DNA of 6,677 nucleotides from Pseudomonadota bacterium. GTDB lineage: Bacteria; Pseudomonadota; Alphaproteobacteria; Sphingomonadales; Sphingomonadaceae. Of this stretch, positions 1-5,851 are shown piece by piece (position 1 is the first letter of the stretch; every line of letters starts with the position of its first letter). A model generated the notes under the pieces. That model ran no database searches and was not told where the DNA came from. It was given only the letters and a program-made list of their open reading frames with translations. A program made the position numbers and the translations under genes. The DNA lies in NCBI GenBank assembly GCA_023424275.1, contig JAFAED010000558.1, positions 1 through 6,677 on the forward strand, written 5' to 3'.

Positions 1-1
1 G

Positions 2-31
2 GACAGTATCAAGCACGTCGATGCAATGTAG
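2..31 (+). CDS. possible C-terminal fragment of an upstream gene
   Basis: The second forward frame reads DSIKHVDAM and then a TAG stop at 29-31, entering from beyond the left edge. The composition looks protein-like and the position suits a gene converging on the DUF4199 gene, whose stop lies at 82. Only nine residues are visible, so no family can be named. The first forward frame is also open here, so this call is tentative. Confidence 0.3.
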   Translation, partial: DSIKHVDAM

Positions 32-81
32 GAAAGCCGATATCTTGGCTGGCGCCTGCCCAGATGCCGCCCCGTTTCGCC

Positions 82-618
82 TCAGCCGCGCGGCTGCGTC
101 GCCGGCATGAAGCTGCTCCGGCGCAGCAGAGCCGCCGATACGATCGACACCAGCAGCGCGACGGGCAATATCTCCGTCAGCGTCATCGCCATACGAAACA
201 GCGGATTCTCGTACTGCTTTCCGAACGCCTCCATCTCTGCGGCAAATTGTGCGATTTCGGCCGCCGATTTGCCGCCCGCGCGCATAATCTCGATATTGTT
301 GGCGGCATAATCGGCGATGAAGGTTCCGCCGGTCTGCCACATATAGAGCTCCCAGCCGAGAATATAGAAAACCGACGCGACCAGCCCGATACCGAGACCA
401 ACCCCGACCGCCTTCCAGAAGCCGATCACGCCGCCCAGATTGACGTCGCGATAACGTTTGACCCCGACGAAAACAAAAATCAGCGCAACCAGCATCGACA
501 GATAGCCGGCAACCATGCCCATCATGCCATAATCGGCGACGAAGCTGATGTTGATGAACATGCCGATGGCGACGATGACGCCGGCGATGGCGCCGTAAAC
601 TGCTATAATCCTGCCCAT
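82..618 (-). CDS. DUF4199-family membrane protein
   Basis: A 178-residue integral membrane protein of unknown function that I recognise as DUF4199-like. Four hydrophobic segments are visible at about residues 4-24, 32-53, 63-92 and 145-166. Between the second and third is the family-like stretch VKRYRDVNLGGVIGFWKA. A polar, probably amphipathic stretch (about 96-140, rich in Ala, Glu and Gln) separates the last two helices. The ATG at 616-618 is preferred because GGGGAG lies 8 bases upstream (627-632 on the plus strand). The open frame continues further upstream, but that part is basic, non-hydrophobic and not protein-like for this family. The gene lies 100 bases downstream of, and on the same strand as, the LuxR-type regulator, so the two are probably co-transcribed. 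The biochemical role is unknown; a regulatory or sensory link to the LuxR partner is inference from context. Confidence 0.85.
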   Translation of the reverse strand: MGRIIAVYGAIAGVIVAIGMFINISFVADYGMMGMVAGYLSMLVALIFVFVGVKRYRDVNLGGVIGFWKAVGVGLGIGLVASVFYILGWELYMWQTGGTFIADYAANNIEIMRAGGKSAAEIAQFAAEMEAFGKQYENPLFRMAMTLTEILPVALLVSIVSAALLRRSSFMPATQPRG

Positions 619-718
619 GATCCTGTCTCCCCTATGGATGGAATGCCATGCGAACTGGGCAGGAACAACGGACGAAATCCATCGCCCAAACGGGTGATTT
701 GACGGATCTCGTCCGATT

Positions 719-1138
719 TTACGGCAGGATATCGAGCGCCTGTGCCTTTTGCACCGCCTGCGTCCGGCTGGCGACCGCCAGCTTTTCATACACGCGCGCG
801 ACATGCGTTTTCACCGTGTTCGGGGAGATATCGAGCTGGCGCGCGATGACCTTGTTGGCGTGCCCTGCCGCGAGCATTTCGAGCACCTCGCATTCGCGCG
901 CACTCAGCCCCAGCGCCGCAATCGCCGCCTCGTTGCGTGCAAAGGCCTGGCGCGGTCGCGCGGTCAGCCGGTTGCCCGCCCATATGCCGAGAGCGACGCA
1001 AATCACCGCGACGCACACGATATAAAATTCGGTCGACCAGCGGTGCACGACATGTTTGTAGCTCAGCCACTCGAGCAGGAACGCCGCAGCCGCAAGCGCG
1101 ATGCCGTAGAGGATGATCGGGCGGGCCATGATCCGCAT
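719..1138 (-). CDS. membrane-anchored LuxR-type transcriptional regulator
   Basis: A 139-residue protein with two predicted membrane helices at the N-terminus (about residues 8-25 and 38-55), a short linker, and a C-terminal LuxR/GerE helix-turn-helix (about 78-139). The DNA-binding part has the usual hallmarks: LSARECEVLEMLAAG, then NKVIARQLDISPNTVKTHV, then a terminal helix. There is no receiver or autoinducer domain, so it is a one-component regulator that probably binds DNA from the inner membrane. The start is uncertain: ATG at 1138 or ATG at 1129, neither with a strong Shine-Dalgarno. The frame stays open further upstream, but that part crosses the divergent PilZ gene. The DUF4199 gene follows on the same strand and may supply or modulate the signal (inference). 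The PilZ gene is divergent, sharing a 91-base intergenic region. Confidence 0.85.
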   Translation of the reverse strand: MRIMARPIILYGIALAAAAFLLEWLSYKHVVHRWSTEFYIVCVAVICVALGIWAGNRLTARPRQAFARNEAAIAALGLSARECEVLEMLAAGHANKVIARQLDISPNTVKTHVARVYEKLAVASRTQAVQKAQALDILP

Positions 1139-1229
1139 AGACCACTGCCAGCCACCGCTTGCAACATTGTCCCGGCCCGACCCAACATCGTTACCGGAAA
1201 ATTTACCATGCAAGCGTAGCGTCCCGGAC
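1139..1229. promoter_or_regulatory. divergent intergenic region with an 8-bp inverted repeat
   Basis: These 91 bases separate the divergent LuxR-type and PilZ genes and must hold both promoters, although I see no convincing -35/-10 pair for either. Two exact inverted arms, CGCTTGCA (1156-1163) and TGCAAGCG (1209-1216), have centres 53 bp apart, close to five helical turns. That spacing would put two half-sites on the same DNA face. A direct repeat of TTACC (1191-1195 and 1203-1207) lies between them. Use as an operator is inference. Confidence 0.35.
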
Positions 1230-1598
1230 ATGGACAATTTTCGTATCCCCGCCGCCCGCGGCCACAAACGCACCGCCGTTTCGATCGACGTCACCGTCAA
1301 CGGTGTGCTCAACTTCGTCGACGGCCGGATCACCGACCTGTCCGAAGGCGGCGCGCGGATCGATGGGGCGAGCATGCCCGCGCGCTCGCGCTGCGAAATC
1401 CATTATGGCGGCGAGGTCACTTACGCGGTCGTCATGTGGTCCGAATATGACCGCATGGGCGTGCGCTTCCCGTATGAATTGACGCACGGCCCGCTTCACT
1501 CCGCCCTGAACCGTGCGCGGCGCGCGTCGATGATCGAACCCGCGCAGATTTTCCACACGGCCCGCGCTCCCGTCTTCGGACGCCGCGGCCTCAGCTAG
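1230..1598 (+). CDS. PilZ-domain protein, probable c-di-GMP receptor
   Basis: A 122-residue soluble protein made of one PilZ domain. Both parts of the c-di-GMP binding signature are present: RxxxR as R10-G-H-K-R14, and (D/N)xSxxG as D36-L-S38-E-G-G41. Beta-rich sequence follows, including the stretch YGGEVTYAVVMWSEYDRMGVRF, which carries the conserved hydrophobic core and the MGVRF strand typical of the fold. The last 35 residues or so are basic and probably disordered. ATG at 1230 gives the RxxxR motif its usual place near the N-terminus; an upstream in-frame extension overlaps the divergent gene and is not domain-like. The Shine-Dalgarno is weak. The effector partner is unknown; PilZ-only proteins usually act through a partner in motility, adhesion or polysaccharide control. 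It converges on the next gene with 3 bases between stops. Confidence 0.88.
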   Translation: MDNFRIPAARGHKRTAVSIDVTVNGVLNFVDGRITDLSEGGARIDGASMPARSRCEIHYGGEVTYAVVMWSEYDRMGVRFPYELTHGPLHSALNRARRASMIEPAQIFHTARAPVFGRRGLS

Positions 1599-1601
1599 AA
1601 A

Positions 1602-2036
1602 TCAGAAGGGCGCGATCACCACGCCGTCGCGCTCATTATCCCAGATCATCGCCATGATCCGCCAGCCGAGATCGGGATCCCTGAACAGCTGGATCGAATT
1701 GATCCCGCGCCGTTCGGGCTCCGCATCGCCCAACGCGGCGCGCGCCTCATAGGCGCTCCAGACATGCGCCATATTGCCAAGCACGTCGATCCGCCGCCCG
1801 ATCTCGACCTCGAAAAAGTCATTCGCGGCAAAGAAGGGCGTCGTGTCGCGCGCATAATCGTCCAGCCCCATGCTGCGAAACGTCGCCCGGCCACCGGCGT
1901 CGACCCCGGTCCGGATCTGACGTGCATCGGGATGAAAGCAATTCGCCTGACGCGACCAGTCGCGCGGCCCTTTCGGACCCGAGATCATCGCATACATCTC
2001 GTCCACCACCGCACCGATCGCCGCTTTTTCGCTCAT
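1602..2036 (-). CDS. NTF2/SnoaL-like family protein
   Basis: A 144-residue single-domain protein of the nuclear transport factor 2 / SnoaL-like fold. The N-terminal helices (about residues 1-30, with VVDEMYAMISG) lead into a turn containing WSRQANCFHPDARQI, the usual place where a growing substrate pocket begins. The strands around VEIGRRIDVLGNMAHVWSAYEAR and the final INSIQLFRDPDLGWRIMAMIWDNER match the end of the fold. Members include ketosteroid isomerase-like enzymes and many proteins of unknown role, so no reaction can be assigned. ATG at 2034-2036 has AAGGA 8 bases upstream (2045-2049 on the plus strand). It is transcribed away from the GIY-YIG gene and shares a 95-base intergenic region with it, which contains a REP-like repeat. 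Confidence 0.8.
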   Translation of the reverse strand: MSEKAAIGAVVDEMYAMISGPKGPRDWSRQANCFHPDARQIRTGVDAGGRATFRSMGLDDYARDTTPFFAANDFFEVEIGRRIDVLGNMAHVWSAYEARAALGDAEPERRGINSIQLFRDPDLGWRIMAMIWDNERDGVVIAPF

Positions 2037-2079
2037 CCCGATTGTCCTTTCGCATCATGGAGAAACGGATTGCCCTTCC

Positions 2080-2117
2080 CCGTTCGCCCTGAGCTTGTCG
2101 AAGGGCCGTTCTTTCTT
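2080..2117 (-). repeat. REP-like repeat, left copy
   Basis: A 38-base element that matches the element at 2401-2438 in inverted orientation at 32 of 38 positions, by hand alignment. The shared core is cctgagcttgtcgaagg, unbroken over 17 bases. It can fold with a 5-bp stem, gccct (2086-2090) with agggc (2102-2106), around an 11-base loop. The core is the short palindromic repeat widely scattered in sphingomonad genomes (established knowledge, recalled rather than searched). It lies 14 bases upstream of the GIY-YIG start and so falls in that gene's 5' leader. The strand assigned is relative to the right copy. Confidence 0.85.
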
Positions 2118-2131
2118 CTACTGCGGCAGCT

Positions 2132-2449
2132 ATGGGGTTTTGGACCTATATCCTTCATTGCCGCGGCGGCTCTTTCTATACCGGTCATACGGATAATCTT
2201 TCTTACCGTTTAGCCCAGCATGAATCTGGAATGATAGCTGGCTTCACTTCGGACAAATTGCCCGTTGTTCTTGTCTGGAGCCAAGAGTTCTCAACTCGGA
2301 TCGAGGCGTTGGAAGCGGAACGCCGGATCAAAGGTTGGAACCGTGCCAAGAAAATGGCTCTCATCCGGGGAGATTGGGACAAGATTTCGGCCTTGGCAAA
2401 GAGCAAGAACAGTCCTTCGACAAGCTCAGGACAAACGGAAGAAGGGTAG
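2132..2449 (+). CDS. small GIY-YIG nuclease (YhbQ/UPF0213-like)
   Basis: A 105-residue single-domain protein of the GIY-YIG endonuclease superfamily. The signature is present as Y6-I-L and F15-Y16-T-G18, followed by R26, H30 in the RLAQHESG stretch, and E63 in ALEAERRIKGW. These correspond to the expected tyrosines, arginine, histidine and metal-binding glutamate. A lysine-rich end (NRAKKMALI) completes the domain by about residue 80. ATG at 2132 is the first start after an in-frame TGA at 2090-2092; the Shine-Dalgarno is weak. Hand-counted GC is about 52 percent over 2161-2400, against 68-80 percent in sampled lines of the helicase gene. Codons rare in high-GC genomes, such as TTA for Leu27, also occur. 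Residues 93-102 are encoded by the right REP-like repeat. The substrate is unknown. Composition and flanking repeats suggest acquisition by transfer. Confidence 0.85.
   Translation: MGFWTYILHCRGGSFYTGHTDNLSYRLAQHESGMIAGFTSDKLPVVLVWSQEFSTRIEALEAERRIKGWNRAKKMALIRGDWDKISALAKSKNSPSTSSGQTEEG
2401..2438 (+). repeat. REP-like repeat, right copy, inside the GIY-YIG 3' end
   Basis: Inverted partner of the element at 2080-2117. The stem is gtcct (2412-2416) with aggac (2428-2432). Relative to the left copy, one C-G pair is replaced by U-A, so pairing is kept. It is translated as the end of the nuclease, giving NSPSTSSGQT. The other two frames read LRQAQDKR and FDKLRTNG, peptides often seen in hypothetical proteins overlapping this repeat family. 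Confidence 0.85.
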
Positions 2450-2503
2450 TCCAAGGAGATCATCCACCTTGCCGCGTTCGCCTTTTGTCCCTAGCGTCGG
2501 ACT

Positions 2504-5239
2504 ATGGCCCCCGACCCGCTCACCCTGCCCGCGATCCATGCGAGCCATATCGGCATCTGGACCGCCGATACGCACGGGCGCGTGCAGCGCGTCGGGCGCG
2601 GCGAGGCGATCGCAGCGGTTGCGGCGACGCCGCACCTGCTCCTGAATGCGACGCTGACCGGCGACCGGCTCGGCTACCCAGAACTGTCGGGACTCGACCT
2701 GCTCGAACTCTTTGCTTTCCTCTATCCAGCACGCTTTGCGGTGCCGACGCCGGCCGGAATCGCGGGGGCGATCCGCCTGACGCCGCCGCAGAGCGAGGAG
2801 GATATCGCAGCATTCCTGCCCAAAGCGGCGGCGACCATGCTCGCCAGCCTCGACGATCCCGACTGGCCCGAACGCGAAGGCGCCTGGCACGGTGTGCAAG
2901 CCTTGTCGCGCCAGCGCTGGCCGTGGTCGCCGCTCGTCCAGCCGCGCCTGACAATCCCCGAGGGCAATGAACGCTGGCTGTTCGCGCGCCTGCCCGAATG
3001 GGAGGAGCAGCCGCCGCGCGGCGCGCCGCGTCAGGTGTCGATCAACGCCGACGACGTGTCGGCGCGGCTCGACCGGCTGACCGGCGACGGCGCCGAACGC
3101 CGGCCGGGACAGCAGGATTATGCCCGCGCGGCCGCAGCGATATTCGAACCGCGCGAGCGCAAGGACGCCCCGCAAATGCTGGTCGCCGAGGCCGGGACCG
3201 GGATCGGAAAGACGCTCGGCTATCTGGCCCCCGCGAAGCAGTGGATCGACCAGTCCGCCGGAAGTATTTGCATTTCGACCTACACGAAGGCGCTGCAGCG
3301 CCAATTGTCGCGCGAGACCGAAAAGCTCTACCCCGACGCCGCGACGCACCGCGAAAAGGTGGTCGTGCGCAAGGGGCGCGAAAATTATCTTTGCCTGCTC
3401 AATCTCGAGGACGCGCTGCAGGGCGGTTTTTCCGGGCGGGCCGCGATCCTCGCGCAGCTTGTCGCGCGCTGGGCCGCCTATACCCGCGATGGCGACATGA
3501 TCGGCGGCGACCTGCCCGGCTGGCTTCCCGCCCTGTTCCGCCGCAACGGCACCACCGCCCTCACCGACCGGCGCGGCGAGTGCATCTATGCGGGCTGCCC
3601 GCATTTCCGGAAATGCTTCATCGAACATTCGGCGCGCGCCGCGACGCAGGCCGATATCGTTATCGCCAATCACGCGCTGACGATGGTTCAGGCGGCGCGC
3701 CCGCGTGACAGCGGGGCGCCCGCGACGCGGCTGATCTTCGACGAAGGTCATCATCTGTGGGATGCCGCCGACAGCATGTTTGCTGCCGCGCTCACCGGAC
3801 AAGAAGCGGTTGAAATTCGCCGCTGGGTGCTGGGGCCCGAGGGCAAGTCGCGCGGGCGGCGGCGCGGGCTCGCCGCGCGGCTTGCCGATGTCGCCAGCTA
3901 TGACGAGGCGGGCGACCGCGCGATCCAAGCCGCGATCGCCGCCGCCGCCGAACTGCCGGGCGACGGCTGGCTCGGCCGCTTGTCCGAAAACGACCCGTGG
4001 GGCGCGATCGAGCGGCTGCTCGTCGCGGTCCGCGCAATGGTCTATGCGCGCAGCGTCGACACGCGGACCGCCGATGCGGGCTATGGTCTCGAAACCGAGC
4101 TCGCCGATCCCGAACCCGAACTCGTGACGGCGGCCGCCAGCGCGAGCGACGCAGTCGAGGCGCTGCTGCGCCCGCTGATGGCGCTCGGCAAGCGGCTCGA
4201 AGCGTTGACGGAGGATCCGCCCGACTGGCTCGACGGACAAGCGCGCGCGCGCGTCGACGGCGCACGTCACAGCCTGGGCACGCGCATCGATACGCTCGGC
4301 GGCTGGCTGTCGCTGCTCGGGCGCGTCGGCGGTCCCGCCGACCCCGATTTTGTCGACTGGCTTGCCATCGACCGCTACGACGGGCGCGAGTTCGATTGCG
4401 GACTGCACCGTCACTGGCTCGATCCGGCCAAGCCGATCGCCGACATCGTTTACCGCCCCGCGCAGGGCGTGCTCGTCACCTCTGCCACCTTGCGGAACGG
4501 CGGGCGCAGCGCGGGCGGCTGGACCGACGCCGATATTCGCACCGGAGCGCGGCATATGGACGGCGGGGTCCGGCATTTCGCGGTCCCAAGCCCGTTCGAC
4601 TATGCGCGCCAGTCGGAGGTGCTGATCGTCACCGACATCGCGCGCGGCGACCTCCCTGCCCTCGCCGGCGCATACAGCCGCCTGATCGAGGCGTCGGGCG
4701 GTGGCGCTTTGGGGCTGTTCAGTGCGATCCGGCGGCTGCGCATCGTTCATTCGCGTATCGCCGACCGGCTGGCGCGCGCCGGGCTGCCGCTATTTGCACA
4801 GCATGTCGATCCGCTCGACACCGGCACGCTCGTAGACATCTTCCGCGCCGATCCGCACGCCTCGCTGCTCGGCACCGATGCCTTGCGCGATGGAGTCGAT
4901 GTACCCGGCGATTCGCTACGGCTCGTCGTGATGGAGGGCGTGCCCTGGCCGCGCCCGACGATCCTGCACGCAGCAAGGCGTGCGGCGCAGGGGGGCAGCG
5001 CCTATGACGATATGGTCATCCGCGCCCGCATCGGGCAGGCATTCGGCCGCCTGATCCGCCGCGCCGACGATTTCGGCCAGTTCGTGATGCTCTCGCCCAG
5101 CTTCCCCTCGCGCCTGCTCAGCGCCTTTCCCGAGGGCACGCCGATCCGCCGCCTGCCACTCGACGAGGCGGTCAATCACGTCGCCGCGGCGAACGTCGAA
5201 CGCAGAAAAACCGCCTTTCCAGCCTTTTCACCGTCATAA
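2504..5239 (+). CDS. DinG/XPD-family ATP-dependent DNA helicase (Fe-S, superfamily 2)
   Basis: A 911-residue helicase predicted to unwind DNA 5' to 3' at forks, R-loops or repair intermediates. Visible motifs in order: Q-like RPGQQDY at 200-206; Walker A AGTGIGKT at 230-237 (K236); motif Ia STYTKALQRQL; four cysteines placed for a 4Fe-4S cluster (C297, C360, C365, C371); motif II DEGHH at 413-417, a DEAH variant; TSAT around 659-662; motif V region GTDALRDGVDVPG from 790; and motif VI QAFGRLIRR at 845-853. The Arch-type insert lies about 430-640. The first 195 residues are not helicase core and may be a degraded exonuclease-like domain (see findings). ATG at 2504 follows an in-frame TAG at 2492-2494, so it is the first possible ATG; the Shine-Dalgarno is poor. 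The phosphatase gene follows on the same strand after 57 bases. I do not name it dinG because orthology to the E. coli gene is not demonstrable here. Confidence 0.92.
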   Translation: MAPDPLTLPAIHASHIGIWTADTHGRVQRVGRGEAIAAVAATPHLLLNATLTGDRLGYPELSGLDLLELFAFLYPARFAVPTPAGIAGAIRLTPPQSEEDIAAFLPKAAATMLASLDDPDWPEREGAWHGVQALSRQRWPWSPLVQPRLTIPEGNERWLFARLPEWEEQPPRGAPRQVSINADDVSARLDRLTGDGAERRPGQQDYARAAAAIFEPRERKDAPQMLVAEAGTGIGKTLGYLAPAKQWIDQSAGSICISTYTKALQRQLSRETEKLYPDAATHREKVVVRKGRENYLCLLNLEDALQGGFSGRAAILAQLVARWAAYTRDGDMIGGDLPGWLPALFRRNGTTALTDRRGECIYAGCPHFRKCFIEHSARAATQADIVIANHALTMVQAARPRDSGAPATRLIFDEGHHLWDAADSMFAAALTGQEAVEIRRWVLGPEGKSRGRRRGLAARLADVASYDEAGDRAIQAAIAAAAELPGDGWLGRLSENDPWGAIERLLVAVRAMVYARSVDTRTADAGYGLETELADPEPELVTAAASASDAVEALLRPLMALGKRLEALTEDPPDWLDGQARARVDGARHSLGTRIDTLGGWLSLLGRVGGPADPDFVDWLAIDRYDGREFDCGLHRHWLDPAKPIADIVYRPAQGVLVTSATLRNGGRSAGGWTDADIRTGARHMDGGVRHFAVPSPFDYARQSEVLIVTDIARGDLPALAGAYSRLIEASGGGALGLFSAIRRLRIVHSRIADRLARAGLPLFAQHVDPLDTGTLVDIFRADPHASLLGTDALRDGVDVPGDSLRLVVMEGVPWPRPTILHAARRAAQGGSAYDDMVIRARIGQAFGRLIRRADDFGQFVMLSPSFPSRLLSAFPEGTPIRRLPLDEAVNHVAAANVERRKTAFPAFSPS

Positions 5240-5285
5240 GTTTGCGGCACAAGGCCCCCGAACGACGAACAAGGCGTGGGAACGC

Positions 5286-5291
5286 GGGGAG
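5286..5291 (+). promoter_or_regulatory. Shine-Dalgarno that decides the phosphatase start
   Basis: GGGGAG lies 5 bases before a TTG at 5297. It supports initiation at TTG rather than at the in-frame GTG at 5276, whose upstream sequence has no comparable site. Confidence 0.6.
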
Positions 5292-5296
5292 CGATT

Positions 5297-5848
5297 TTGA
5301 AGACTTTGACCATCCTGCGCCACGCCAAATCGGGTTGGGACGTCCAGGTCGAACGCGATTTCGACCGGCCGATCAACAAGCGCGGCGCACGCGGAGCCGA
5401 ACTGATCGGACAATGGCTGAAACGGCAGAAGCTGCCCGTCGACCGCATCATCGCCTCGCCGGCGGTGCGCGTCACCGAAACGCTCGACATTTTCCAGCCC
5501 GCCGCCGACCTCGACAATCTCGAGCCGCATTGGGACCGGCGCATCTATCTCGCCTCCGCCGCGACGCTGATCGACGTCATCCGCGACACCGGAAAGGATT
5601 CCGAACATCTGCTGATTTCGGGCCACAACCCCGGCCTCGAAGACCTGATCCTGATGCTCGTCCCCGAAGCGGCGGACGACGAACTGCGCGCGAAGGTGGA
5701 GGAAAAACTGCCGACATCAGCGCTCGCGCGGCTGGAACTCGACATCACCGACTGGAACGATCTCGACACGAACAGCGCGCGTTTCACCGGCTTCATCCGC
5801 CCGCGCGATCTCGACCCGGCGCTCGCGCCGGCCATGGACAATGACTAG
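5297..5848 (+). CDS. SixA-type histidine phosphatase family protein
   Basis: A 183-residue member of the histidine phosphatase (phosphoglycerate mutase-like) superfamily. With the TTG start, the protein opens MKTLTILRHAKSGW, which places the catalytic LRHAKS (R8, H9) right at the N-terminus as in SixA-like proteins. SPAVRVTET (around residue 54, R58) and SGHNPGLEDL (second histidine H110) supply the remaining active-site pieces. SixA removes phosphate from phosphohistidine in phosphotransfer proteins; the substrate here is not known and a small-molecule phosphatase is possible. A GTG at 5276 would add seven residues (MGTRGAI), which the family does not normally have. The gene follows the helicase and probably shares its transcript. 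It converges on merR with a 3-base gap between stops. Confidence 0.85.
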   Translation: MKTLTILRHAKSGWDVQVERDFDRPINKRGARGAELIGQWLKRQKLPVDRIIASPAVRVTETLDIFQPAADLDNLEPHWDRRIYLASAATLIDVIRDTGKDSEHLLISGHNPGLEDLILMLVPEAADDELRAKVEEKLPTSALARLELDITDWNDLDTNSARFTGFIRPRDLDPALAPAMDND

Positions 5849-5851
5849 GGC

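Noticed and set aside
35..50. AGCCGA-TATC-TTGGCT stem-loop near the left edge as a terminator
   Set aside because: Six pairs including one G-T, with no following U-run; too weak to call.
64..702. Open plus-strand frame opposite the DUF4199 gene
   Set aside because: The translation is His/Arg/Asp-rich without domain features, and the opposite strand encodes a clear four-helix membrane protein with a good Shine-Dalgarno.
700..718. Weak stem-loop downstream of the LuxR-type gene as a terminator
   Set aside because: The stem is only 4 bp with no U-run, so it gives no support for splitting the LuxR-DUF4199 transcript.
1113..1229. N-terminal extension of the PilZ protein from an upstream ATG
   Set aside because: It overlaps the divergent regulator start and encodes Pro/Ser/Arg-rich sequence without domain character; ATG 1230 gives the family-typical N-terminus.
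1778..1790. 13-base match CAAGCACGTCGAT also found at 10-22
   Set aside because: Flanks diverge at once, one copy is inside the NTF2-like gene, and a single short match of common codons is likely chance.
2453..2458. Strong Shine-Dalgarno AAGGAG just after the GIY-YIG stop
   Set aside because: No ATG or GTG lies at a useful distance. The TTG at 2469 is out of frame with the helicase and leads into its shadow frame. It is 45 bases from the helicase ATG, too far to serve it.
2426..4750. Open minus-strand frame of 774 codons opposite the helicase
   Set aside because: It is antisense to a gene with a full set of helicase motifs. Its translation is Arg/Ala/Gly-rich with no recognisable domain, as expected for a third-position-GC shadow in GC-rich DNA.
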